From Streptomyces coffeae (lineage in GTDB: Bacteria > Actinomycetota > Actinomycetes > Streptomycetales > Streptomycetaceae), in contig NZ_JAERRF010000003.1 of NCBI RefSeq assembly GCF_016741875.1, positions 1 to 64,000 on the forward strand: a stretch of DNA of 64,000 nt, in the 5' to 3' direction. Both the position numbers and the translations under genes were made by a program. Shown here piece by piece: positions 1-7,302 of the stretch; the stretch's first letter is position 1, and every line of letters begins with the position of its first letter. The notes under the pieces are model-generated. The model was not told the DNA's origin, made no database searches, and was given only the letters and a program-made list of their open reading frames with translations.

Positions 1-11
1 ATTCGATCCGA

Positions 12-29
12 ATTTCGGCATGCCGAAAT
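12..29. promoter_or_regulatory. 18-bp perfect palindrome, possible operator
   Basis: The sequence ATTTCGGCATGCCGAAAT is a perfect 18-bp palindrome about 140 bp beyond the stop codon of the MarR gene, with no ORF of its own. Palindromes of this length without a loop are typical of dimeric repressor sites, so it may be an operator for a gene left of the window. It has no T-run and is not a convincing terminator. The target regulator is unknown. Confidence 0.35.
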
Positions 30-171
30 CCATCCCGATGAGGGGCCGTGCAGTAGTGGTTTGCCGCCGGTGCGGCTCGAGTGCGTACCGGAGAACCGTT
101 ACGGCTCCGTGGCAGCTCGGAGAACATTACGGATCGGCCTGGGCAGTGTCAACCCGTGTCGGCCGTTTGCC

Positions 172-723
172 TCAGTCGAGGTCGTTCAGCCGTCCGCCGG
201 CGTCGGGTTGGGCCTCCTCCACCCGGCGCAGCACCCGGGTGAGCATCTCGCCGAGAGCGCCCCTCTCCTCGCTCGAGAGGTCCTGGAGCAGGTCCTCCTC
301 GAAGACCGATGCCCGGCGCATTGCCTCCAGCCACTTCTCCCGGCCGTCGGCGGTCAGCTCGACGATGACCCGGACCCGATTGCTCTCATCACGCTCACGG
401 GTGACAAGCCCCTCGTTCACCATGCGGTCGATCCGGTGGGTCATGGCGGCGGGGGTGAGCCCGAGCCGCTTGGCCAGGTCGCCGGGGCCGAGCTGGTACG
501 GGGGGCCGGAGAGGACAAGGGCCTTGAGGACCTCCCACTCGGCGTTGCTGATGCCGAGGGTCGCGGACTGGCGGCCGTAGGCCACGTTCATCCGCCGGTT
601 GAGTCGGCTGAGGGCGCTGACCACCTGCTCCACCTGGGGGTCCAGGTCCTGGAATTCGCGCTGGTAGACCGCGATCTGCTCCTCGAGGCTCAGCAGGTCG
701 TCCGGCTCGGGGGTCTCAGGCAT
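172..723 (-). CDS. MarR-family transcriptional regulator
   Basis: Encodes 183 residues with the winged-helix layout of MarR regulators. An N-terminal dimerisation helix is followed by the segment GPGDLAKRLGLTPAAMTHRI (about residues 81-100), the helix-turn-helix, and then the wing NEGLVTRERDESNRV. Such proteins bind palindromes as dimers and are often released by small aromatic or phenolic ligands. The gene is divergent from an MFS efflux gene, so by analogy with other MarR/MFS pairs it probably represses that pump and itself. The ATG at 723 has no strong Shine-Dalgarno sequence, so the start is approximate. In S. coelicolor an equivalent MarR/MFS pair sits next to the atrA region, as recalled from knowledge of that genome. 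Confidence 0.88.
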   Translation of the reverse strand: MPETPEPDDLLSLEEQIAVYQREFQDLDPQVEQVVSALSRLNRRMNVAYGRQSATLGISNAEWEVLKALVLSGPPYQLGPGDLAKRLGLTPAAMTHRIDRMVNEGLVTRERDESNRVRVIVELTADGREKWLEAMRRASVFEEDLLQDLSSEERGALGEMLTRVLRRVEEAQPDAGGRLNDLD

Positions 724-885
724 GCCGGGCAGTATGGCACGAAACTCATTGGCGCTGAAGTCCTTCGATGTGTACTCTTAAGCATTGAAGTTTAGCTTCG
801 AAGTCTTCACGCTTCGACTGTCCGTGCTTCATCCCTGTTCATCCGACATCCCTGGGCCCCGTGGGCCCTTTTTCGACCTAGGTAG
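724..885. promoter_or_regulatory. MarR/MFS divergent promoter region with inverted repeats
   Basis: This 162-bp gap contains an A/T-richer core. GAAGTTTAGCTTC (787-799) is a 4-bp inverted repeat around a 5-bp spacer, overlapping the palindrome CTTCGAAG (796-803). Further CTTC/GAAG half-sites occur to about 830. The layout suits binding of a dimeric MarR protein between two divergent promoters. No single clear -10/-35 pair could be assigned. Confidence 0.45.
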
Positions 886-2217
886 GTGAGTGTGACCACC
901 GCGATGGGCGCAGCGCTGCGCCGGATCCAGCTGGGCAACGCGCTGAGCGCGTTCGGCAACGGCTTCACAGTTCCGTTCCTCTTCGTCTATGTGGCGCAGG
1001 TGCGGGATCTTGGTGCGAATACGGCGGGCCTGGTGCTCGCCACGTTCGCGGTGGCCGCGCTTGTCGTGCTGCCCTTCACCGGTCGGGTGATCGACCGGCG
1101 GGGACCGCTGCCTGTTGCCGTCGTGGGTGCGGTCGCCGCCGCCGTCGGATCGATGGGGCTCGGGCTGGCCGCGAGTGAGCCGCTGGTCCTCGCCGCGGCC
1201 GGAGTGCTCGGCGCGGGTATGGCGGTGATTCAGCCCGCCCTGGCCACGCTGATCGTGTGGTGCTCCACGACGGTCACCCGCTCGCGCGCGTTCGCCATGC
1301 AGTTCTTCCTCAGCAACCTCGGCCTCGGCGTCGGCGGGCTGTTCGGCGGGCTGCTGGTGGACACCTCCGCCCCGTCCAGCTTTGTGCGGCTCTTCGCGAT
1401 CGACGCGCTGATGTTCCTGGTGCTGGGTGCGGCGGTCGCCACAGTGCGGCTGGCGAAGGCGCCGGTCTTCGAGGACGCGGTGCCGACGGACGAGAGCGTG
1501 GACGCCAAGGGCGGCTGGCGCGCCCTGCTCCGCGACCGCGCCATGGTGCAGCTGTGTGCGCTGGGGTTTGTGATGTTCTTCGCCTGCTACGGGCAGTTCG
1601 AGTCCGGGCTGGCGGCGTTCGCGGTGGAGGTCGCCCATGTCTCACCGGCGATGCTGGGTGTCGCCCTGGCCGCGAACACGGCGGTCATCGTGCTGGCGCA
1701 GTTCGTCGTGCTCAAGCTGGTCGAGCGGCGGCGGCGCAGCCGGGTGATCGCGCTGGTCGGCCTGGTGTGGACGGCCGCGTGGGTCGTCGCCGGAGCCGCC
1801 GGGCTGGTCCCGGGGAGCCAGGTGCTGGGCACCGCCGCGATCGTCTCGGCGTTCGCGCTCTTCGGGCTCGGTGAGTCGATGCTGTCGCCCACCGTCGCTC
1901 CGCTGGTCGCGGATCTGGCGCCGCCGTCCCTGCTCGGGCAGTACAACTCAGCGTTCTCGCTGGTGAAGCAGCTTGCGCTGGCGGTCGGCCCGGCGGTCGG
2001 CGGGCTGATGGCCGGTGCCGGTCTGTACGGGACGTATATCGCGTCGCTGATCCTCTGCTCGCTCGGCGTCACGGTGCTGGGTGTGCGGCTGGGCCGCGCG
2101 CTCTCCGCCCGGCAGGACAATCCGCTGCGGATCGTCGCCGGTGCCGCGGTGCCCGCGCCCCGTAAGGAGTCGACCGAGTCGAAGGAGCCGTCCGAGACGG
2201 TGGCCGCCGCGGCCTGA
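886..2217 (+). CDS. MFS-family drug-efflux-type transporter
   Basis: A 443-residue membrane protein with about 12 hydrophobic helices. It begins with a short cytoplasmic segment and a first helix at ALSAFGNGFTVPFLFVYVAQ. The conserved MFS loop 2-3 motif is present as GRVIDRRGPLPVAVVG (about residues 67-82). The C-terminal tail is charged and Ser/Glu-rich. It lies divergent to a MarR regulator, which suggests export of a toxic or self-made compound under MarR control; the substrate cannot be inferred. The start is GTG 886 or the in-frame GTG 892, both behind TAGGTAGGTGA. A strong hairpin follows the stop codon. Confidence 0.9.
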   Translation: MSVTTAMGAALRRIQLGNALSAFGNGFTVPFLFVYVAQVRDLGANTAGLVLATFAVAALVVLPFTGRVIDRRGPLPVAVVGAVAAAVGSMGLGLAASEPLVLAAAGVLGAGMAVIQPALATLIVWCSTTVTRSRAFAMQFFLSNLGLGVGGLFGGLLVDTSAPSSFVRLFAIDALMFLVLGAAVATVRLAKAPVFEDAVPTDESVDAKGGWRALLRDRAMVQLCALGFVMFFACYGQFESGLAAFAVEVAHVSPAMLGVALAANTAVIVLAQFVVLKLVERRRRSRVIALVGLVWTAAWVVAGAAGLVPGSQVLGTAAIVSAFALFGLGESMLSPTVAPLVADLAPPSLLGQYNSAFSLVKQLALAVGPAVGGLMAGAGLYGTYIASLILCSLGVTVLGVRLGRALSARQDNPLRIVAGAAVPAPRKESTESKEPSETVAAAA

Positions 2218-2243
2218 TGCTCCGGCCGGGCCACGGCCTCGAC

Positions 2244-2277
2244 AGCGCCCTGGTGGGGAGCTCCCCACCAGGGCGCT
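2244..2277. terminator. Bidirectional hairpin terminator between convergent genes
   Basis: A perfect 34-bp palindrome, AGCGCCCTGGTGGGGAG followed by its exact complement, lies between the stop codons of the MFS gene and the convergent SpoIIE-type gene. With 17-bp arms it can serve both directions. Only short T-runs follow, as is usual in Streptomyces. Confidence 0.75.
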
Positions 2278-2298
2278 TCTCGTCCGCCGTCCCTCGCG

Positions 2299-4215
2299 CT
2301 AACCCGTCGGAAGGGCGAATTCGCACCACACCGCCTTGCCGCCGCCCAGTGTGCGGCGGCAGCCCCAGGACGAGGCGATGGTGGCGACGATCGAGATCCC
2401 ACGCCCGGCCTCGTCCACCGGTTCGGCCCGGCGGCGGCGCGGCAGATGATCATCCCCGTCCGTCACCTCGATGATCAGGCGGCGGTCGGTGCGGCGCAGC
2501 CGCAGCCGCATCGGAGGGGTGCCGTGCTGGAGGGAGTTGGCGACCAGCTCGCTGACGGCCAGCACGCCCAGATCGCGCAATTCGGTGGGGAAGCGCCAGC
2601 TGGCCAGGACGCCGGAGGCGAAGGCGCGGGCGCGCGGTGCGGCTTCCACCCCGCCGAGCAGCTCCAGCGCCGCGTTGTGGAAGAGCTCCGCGTCATGGCC
2701 GGTGCGGGCGGGGTGCTGGAGGACCAGCACCGCCACGTCGTCGTCGTGCTCCGCGGTGATACCCAGCGCCCGGATCAGGCGGTCGCACGTCACCTGGGGT
2801 GTGCCGGTCGCCCCCGCGAAGACCCGCTCGAGCGCGGCGACACCGTCGTAGATGTCCTTGTCGCGGCGCTCGACCAGACCGTCGGTGTAGAGGACGGCGC
2901 CGGCTCCGGGGCCGAACGGGACGGAGCCGGAGGTGTGCAGCCAGCCTCCGGTGCCGAGCGGTGGGCCGGTCGGCTCGGCGGCGCGGCGCACGGTGCCGTC
3001 CGGGTCGCGGACCAGGATCGGCAGATGGCCCGCGGAGGCGTAGACGAGACGGCCCTCATTGGGGTCGTGGACGGCGTAGACGCAGGTGGCGATCTGGTTG
3101 GCGTCGATCTCGGCGGCGAGGCCGTCGAGGAGTTGCAGCACCTCGTGCGGGGGCAGGTCCAGCCGGGCGTACGCCCGGACGGCGGTGCGCAGCTGGCCCA
3201 TGACGGCGGCGGCTCGCACACCGCGGCCCATGACATCGCCGATGACCAGCGCGGTGCGCCCGGCGCCGAGGGTGATGACGTCGTACCAGTCGCCGCCCAC
3301 GGCGGCTTCCGTGCCGCCCGGCTGATAGGTGGCGGCGATCCTGAGGTCGTCGGGCTGCTCCAGCTCCTGGGGGAGCAGGCTGCGCTGGAGAGTGACGGCG
3401 GCCTCGCGCTGGAGCCGCTCGCTGGCGCGCAGCCGCTCCGCGGCCTCGACTTGGTCGGTGACGTCCGCGCCGAAGACGAGGACACCGCGGACGGGGGTCG
3501 CCGGGGCGGTGGTCTCCTCGGGAGCGGTGGTCTCCTCCGGGGTGGTGGTGTCGGAGCCGGTCCGGACCACCGCCGGTGTGCCGTCGGCTGGTGCGGCCCC
3601 GGTCGGCTGGGCGACCGGCGCCCGGTCGGGGGCGGTGGTGGCCGGGAGCGCCATCTCGATCGGGGAGCAGGTGAAGGTGTAGTAGCCGTGGCGCGACCGC
3701 CCGCCGCCGGCCGCCTCCGGCTCGGAGCCCGGCGCGGCGCCGGACTCGGCAGCGGGCACCCGACGGGACTTGACCGTACGGGGCTTGCCGCTGCGCAGGA
3801 CCTGGTCCATGAGCGTCAGCAGACCCAGCTCCCTCAGCTCGGGCAGGGCCTGGCGGGCAGGCGCGCCGAGCGTGCGGCGGCCGAAGAGGTCGGCATAGGC
3901 GTCGTTGGTGTAGGCGATGCGGTGGTCGGGGCCGTAGACGACCGCGACCAGGGCCGGGACCTGGCCGAGCATGTCGTGGACGGACAGTCCGTCGAGGGTC
4001 GGGACGGCGGCGGGGGCCTCGGCCTGCGGGGCGGCCACCGCCGCGGGGGACGCTTCGCCGCGCCCCGCGGGCTCGGCGCGTTCGCCCCGGGCCGCGGGGA
4101 CGGAGCCGCCGCCCGGCGTGGGCGCGGGCTGCGGGCGCCGCGCGCCGCGGTCGGCGCGCGACCCGGTGCGTCGCTGGGTTCGGGGGAGCCGGGCGCTCCA
4201 GCGCGTGAAGTTCAC
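2299..4215 (-). CDS. PAS / SpoIIE-type PP2C phosphatase / HATPase_c regulator
   Basis: A 638-residue signalling protein. Residues 1-90 are Pro/Ala-rich and disordered. A PAS domain spans about 95-205 (it includes LGQVPALVAVVYGPDHRIAY). A long Thr/Pro/Glu-rich linker then leads to a SpoIIE-type PP2C phosphatase domain at about 290-490, with GGDWYDVITL, GDVMGRGVRAA and SAGHLPIL metal-site motifs. A C-terminal GHKL ATPase domain at about 520-635 has the ELVANSLQHGTPP N-box and a Gly-rich GRGISIVATI segment. Proteins of this layout usually act as anti-sigma kinase plus anti-anti-sigma phosphatase in partner-switching systems. The partner is not encoded nearby. The GTG at 4215 follows GAGGTAAT. 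It converges on the MFS gene. Confidence 0.9.
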   Translation of the reverse strand: MNFTRWSARLPRTQRRTGSRADRGARRPQPAPTPGGGSVPAARGERAEPAGRGEASPAAVAAPQAEAPAAVPTLDGLSVHDMLGQVPALVAVVYGPDHRIAYTNDAYADLFGRRTLGAPARQALPELRELGLLTLMDQVLRSGKPRTVKSRRVPAAESGAAPGSEPEAAGGGRSRHGYYTFTCSPIEMALPATTAPDRAPVAQPTGAAPADGTPAVVRTGSDTTTPEETTAPEETTAPATPVRGVLVFGADVTDQVEAAERLRASERLQREAAVTLQRSLLPQELEQPDDLRIAATYQPGGTEAAVGGDWYDVITLGAGRTALVIGDVMGRGVRAAAVMGQLRTAVRAYARLDLPPHEVLQLLDGLAAEIDANQIATCVYAVHDPNEGRLVYASAGHLPILVRDPDGTVRRAAEPTGPPLGTGGWLHTSGSVPFGPGAGAVLYTDGLVERRDKDIYDGVAALERVFAGATGTPQVTCDRLIRALGITAEHDDDVAVLVLQHPARTGHDAELFHNAALELLGGVEAAPRARAFASGVLASWRFPTELRDLGVLAVSELVANSLQHGTPPMRLRLRRTDRRLIIEVTDGDDHLPRRRRAEPVDEAGRGISIVATIASSWGCRRTLGGGKAVWCEFALPTG

Positions 4216-4449
4216 TGCGGATTACCTCGCGGGGTGGTGGCTGAGCAGCGCGCCGGCGCGGGATCGGGGAGATGGGTGCGGATACGGGGGACGGCCCCCG
4301 GGGGAATGCAGCAAACTTCCGAATCCTCGCGATTGTCACTCTTTGCAGATACGAGCCCACCCATGGTCACACGTCCAGTGTGGCCGACCGGACTGACATC
4401 CGTCAGACTCCGATCGTGGGAGGGGAGTTCCCGGCTCCGCTCGCAGGGA

Positions 4450-5805
4450 TCAACTGGCTTCGGGATGGCGACCGGTGTCCGCGGCGAGTTTGAACTCGGC
4501 ACGCGGGTTCTCCAGCGACCCGAGCGAGACGATCTCCCGTTTGAACAGCCCCGACAGGATCCACTCGGCCAGGACGCGTGCCTTACGGTTGAAGGTCGGC
4601 ACCCGGCTGAGGTGGTAGACGCGGTGCATGAACCAGGCCGGATAGCCCTTCAGCTTCCGCCCGTAGACATGCGCGACACCTCTGTGGAGACCCAGGGACG
4701 CCACCGAGCCGACGTACTTGTGCTCGTAGTCCTGGAGCGGCCGGCCCCGCATGGCGGCGATCAGGTTCTCGGCCAGGACCTTGGCCTGGCGTACGGCGTG
4801 CTGCGCGTTGGGGGCGCACTCGGTGCCGGGCTGCTCCGCCGTACGGTCCGGGACGGCCGCCGCGTCCCCGGCCGCCCATGCATGGTCCACACCGTCCACC
4901 TGGAGTGTCGCGGTGCAGGTGAGGCGGCCGCGCATGTTCCGCGGCAGATCGGTGGAGGCCAGGATCGGATGCGGTTTGACACCCGCGGTCCACACCAGGG
5001 TGCGGGTGGGGAAGCGTGCGCCGTCGCTCAGGACGGCGACACGGTTCTCGCACGAGTCGAGCCGGGTCTCCAGGCGTACGTCGATGTTGCGGCTGCGCAG
5101 CTCGCGGACCGCGTACTGGCCCATCTCCTCGCCGACCTCGGGGAGGATCCTTCCGGTGGCCTCCACGAGGATCCACTTCAGATCCTCGGGCGCGATGTTG
5201 TGGTAGTAGCGGACGGCGAACCGGGCCATGTCCTCCAGCTCGCCGAGCGCCTCGACGCCCGCGTATCCGCCGCCGACGAACACGAAGGTCAGCGCCGCGT
5301 CGCGGACGTCGGGATCCCGGGTCGAGGAGGCGATGTCCAGCTGTTCCAGCACATGGTTGCGCAGGCCGATGGCCTCCTCGACGGTCTTGAAGCCGATGCC
5401 GAACTCGGCGAGGCCGGGGACCGGGAGGGCGCGGGAGACGGATCCGGGGGCCAGAACCAGCTCGTCGTAGTGGATCTCGATCGAGCCGGTGCCCTCCTCC
5501 TCGGTGGCGAGGGTTCTGACGGTCGCGACGCGTTTGCCGTGGTGGATCGCGGTGGCCTCGCCGATGACGACCTTGCACTCGGGCAGGACACGCCGCAGGG
5601 GCACCACAACATGGCGCGGAGAGATGGACCCGGCCGCCGCTTCGGGGAGGAACGGCTGATAGGTCATATACGGCTCGGGGTCGACCACGATGACCTGTAC
5701 GTCGCCTTGCCTCAGCTCTCGCTTCAGCTTCCGCTGGAGGCGCAGCGCGGTGTACATCCCGACGTAGCCACCGCCGACAACGAGAATGCGCGCAGGTTCC
5801 TTCAC
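4450..5805 (-). CDS. NAD(P)/FAD-dependent oxidoreductase (type II NADH dehydrogenase family)
   Basis: About 451 residues. The N-terminal FAD-binding fold ILVVGGGYVGMYTALRL is followed by the family signature MTYQPFLPEAAAG (about 46-58). A second dinucleotide fold, LTFVFVGGGYAGVEALGELE, lies near residue 165, and WAAGDAAAVPD is the FAD ribityl motif. These are features of NDH-2-like flavoproteins that oxidise NADH and pass electrons to quinone without proton pumping, on the cytoplasmic face of the membrane. Family members start at the residue encoded by GTG 5805 (VKEPARIL), but the GGGAGG there abuts the start codon, so GTG 5820 is also possible. It is divergent from atrA, as in S. coelicolor. 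Confidence 0.88.
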   Translation of the reverse strand: MKEPARILVVGGGYVGMYTALRLQRKLKRELRQGDVQVIVVDPEPYMTYQPFLPEAAAGSISPRHVVVPLRRVLPECKVVIGEATAIHHGKRVATVRTLATEEEGTGSIEIHYDELVLAPGSVSRALPVPGLAEFGIGFKTVEEAIGLRNHVLEQLDIASSTRDPDVRDAALTFVFVGGGYAGVEALGELEDMARFAVRYYHNIAPEDLKWILVEATGRILPEVGEEMGQYAVRELRSRNIDVRLETRLDSCENRVAVLSDGARFPTRTLVWTAGVKPHPILASTDLPRNMRGRLTCTATLQVDGVDHAWAAGDAAAVPDRTAEQPGTECAPNAQHAVRQAKVLAENLIAAMRGRPLQDYEHKYVGSVASLGLHRGVAHVYGRKLKGYPAWFMHRVYHLSRVPTFNRKARVLAEWILSGLFKREIVSLGSLENPRAEFKLAADTGRHPEAS

Positions 5806-6126
5806 CCTCCCATGAGGCACGCACAACCGCAGTTTGTCCACAGCCCCGACGAATTGTGTGACCGGAGGGCGGGATGCAACCGGAGGCCGGAATTCGGCTG
5901 GGCGTGCGAAAGGTACGCAGGTCAGCACAGGGGCGCGGGGCGGGGCGCGGGCGAAGTGGCAGGAAATGGCGGTTCGCTGCTCCGACCGGGGGGCGGTCTG
6001 TCCGGACCTACCCCCTTCTTTCTTGACCGGGGCTCAACTATGTTCGTACTTCGTCGGGGTTGTGACTGCCCCGGCAGACTGGGCGGGGAGTCTCCGGGGG
6101 GAGACATCATTACCGGGGGATCACTT
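5806..6126. promoter_or_regulatory. NADH dehydrogenase / atrA divergent intergenic region
   Basis: A 321-bp gap between two divergent genes, so it must contain both promoters. It has a G/C-rich centre (CGGGGCGCGGGGCGGGGCGCG around 5930-5950) and a more A/T-rich stretch at 6020-6060 ahead of atrA. No palindrome strong enough to be called an AtrA site was found by eye. The purine-rich CCGGGGGATCACTT precedes the atrA ATG without a canonical Shine-Dalgarno. Confidence 0.4.
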
Positions 6127-6879
6127 ATGCACCTTCAGGGTTCGTCATGGTCCACAGCCGTCGCTTCTTCGGACGGGAACGGGGGCCGGAGCACTCCGCT
6201 GCGCGTGGATGCGCAGCGCAATCTCGAGCATGTTCTACGCGCGGCGCGCGAGGTCTTCGGGGAGCTGGGATACGGGGCTCCCATGGAGGACGTGGCGCGG
6301 CGGGCCCGGGTCGGGGTGGGGACCGTCTACCGGCGGTTCCCCAGCAAGGACGTGCTGGTGCGTCGGATAGCCGAGGAGGAGACGGCCCGGCTGACCGATC
6401 AGGCGCGCTCGGCGCTGGGGCAGGAGAACGAGCCGTGGTCCGCGCTGGCCCGGTTCCTGCGCACCTCGGTGGCGTCCGGCGCGGGCCGGCTGCTGCCGCC
6501 GCAGGTGCTGCGGGTCGGGGTCGATGTGGAGACCGAGATCCGGGTGCCGCAGCAGCGGCAGGCGGCCTTAGCCACCACGGCCACCACGGCCACCACGGCC
6601 ACCACCGCGCAGCCGGAGCTGCGGCTGGTCGAGCAGCCACCCGCACCGCGGGGCGAGCCGGACGACGCGGGGGCGGCGGCGCTGCTCGAGGTCGTCGGTC
6701 AGCTGGTGGAGCGGGCGCGGGCCGCGGGCGAGCTGCGCCCGGATGTGACGGTCGCGGATGTGCTGCTGGTCATCGCCACGGCGGCGCCCTCGCTGCCGGA
6801 CGCGGCGCACCAGGCCGCGGCGTCGGCGCGGCTGCTGGACATCCTGCTGGACGGACTGCGGTCGCGCCCTGCCGGGTGA
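6127..6879 (+). CDS. atrA: TetR-family global regulator AtrA, TTA-containing
   Basis: A 250-residue TetR regulator. The N-terminal DNA-binding domain (about residues 31-80) has a helix-turn-helix running through YGAPMEDVARRARVGVGTVY followed by RRFPSKDVLVRRI. The C-terminal two thirds form a ligand-binding domain ending DILLDGLRSRPAG. The position divergent from an NADH-dehydrogenase gene, and the sequence, match AtrA, known to activate actII-ORF4 in S. coelicolor and strR in S. griseus. Codon 148 (6568-6570) is TTA, the rare leucine codon read by the bldA tRNA, so full-length AtrA should depend on bldA here. The TTA sits next to a 9-bp tandem repeat that encodes Ala-Thr-Thr units. The ATG at 6127 is chosen by homology; an open frame extends far upstream but is not coding. 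Confidence 0.8.
   Translation: MHLQGSSWSTAVASSDGNGGRSTPLRVDAQRNLEHVLRAAREVFGELGYGAPMEDVARRARVGVGTVYRRFPSKDVLVRRIAEEETARLTDQARSALGQENEPWSALARFLRTSVASGAGRLLPPQVLRVGVDVETEIRVPQQRQAALATTATTATTATTAQPELRLVEQPPAPRGEPDDAGAAALLEVVGQLVERARAAGELRPDVTVADVLLVIATAAPSLPDAAHQAAASARLLDILLDGLRSRPAG
6571..6606 (+). repeat. 9-bp tandem repeat inside atrA
   Basis: Three perfect copies and one near-perfect copy of GCCACCACG follow directly after the TTA codon and encode (Ala-Thr-Thr)x4. Short in-frame tandem repeats expand and contract easily, so this part of AtrA is likely a strain-variable linker in the ligand-binding half. Confidence 0.85.
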
Positions 6880-7302
6880 TGTGACGCCATGGCCGCCTCG
6901 GGTACACGGAGCGGCGGCGCGGCAGGGCCGCGAGGGGTCCACGCGATGCGTCCATCAGGCGGTGCTTCAGGCGTATGACGGCCGGGCGACCGGTGCCCGG
7001 CCGTCATACGGGGCGGCGCGATGCGGGGTCGTTCGCGTTGGGGTCCCCGCGTGGGGTCTGCTGTCTGCTCTGTCTGCCGTGGAAATGCCGACTGCCGTGC
7101 GCGGTGTGGTCACCGCGTCCGGCGGGAGCGAGGCGGTTCCGGCGGTCGGGGGCCCGCACGGTCTCGCGTTCGCCCATAGGTTTCGGGTTCGTGCGCCACG
7201 CCTTCCCCGTACGGGTGAACGTAAGCCTGCGCCGACCGGGAAATTCCGCCGCGCCCGGACCCGGCGGCCGATGGTGTTCCCGGCCGGTGGCCGAAGTGCG
7301 CC
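6880..7302. other. Gene-free convergent gap with terminator
   Basis: This 423-bp stretch lies between the stop codons of atrA and the convergent SARP gene. Apart from the strong hairpin at 6972-7010 nothing convincing was seen. The ORFs here have poor third-position bias and no ribosome-binding sites. Confidence 0.6.
6972..7010. terminator. Bidirectional hairpin after atrA
   Basis: CGTATGACGGCCGGGC pairs perfectly over 16 bp with its complement across a 7-nt loop (GACCGGT). It lies between two convergent genes and can end transcripts from both strands. Confidence 0.75.

Noticed and set aside
5820-5928. Extended start of the NADH-dehydrogenase-like gene
   Set aside because: The added residues are not conserved in the family and have no ribosome-binding site; the core begins with VKEPARIL.
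2446-6126. A plus-strand open frame of over 1400 codons runs through to atrA
   Set aside because: It lies antisense to the SpoIIE-type and NADH-dehydrogenase genes; only the atrA part from 6127 has coding character and homology.
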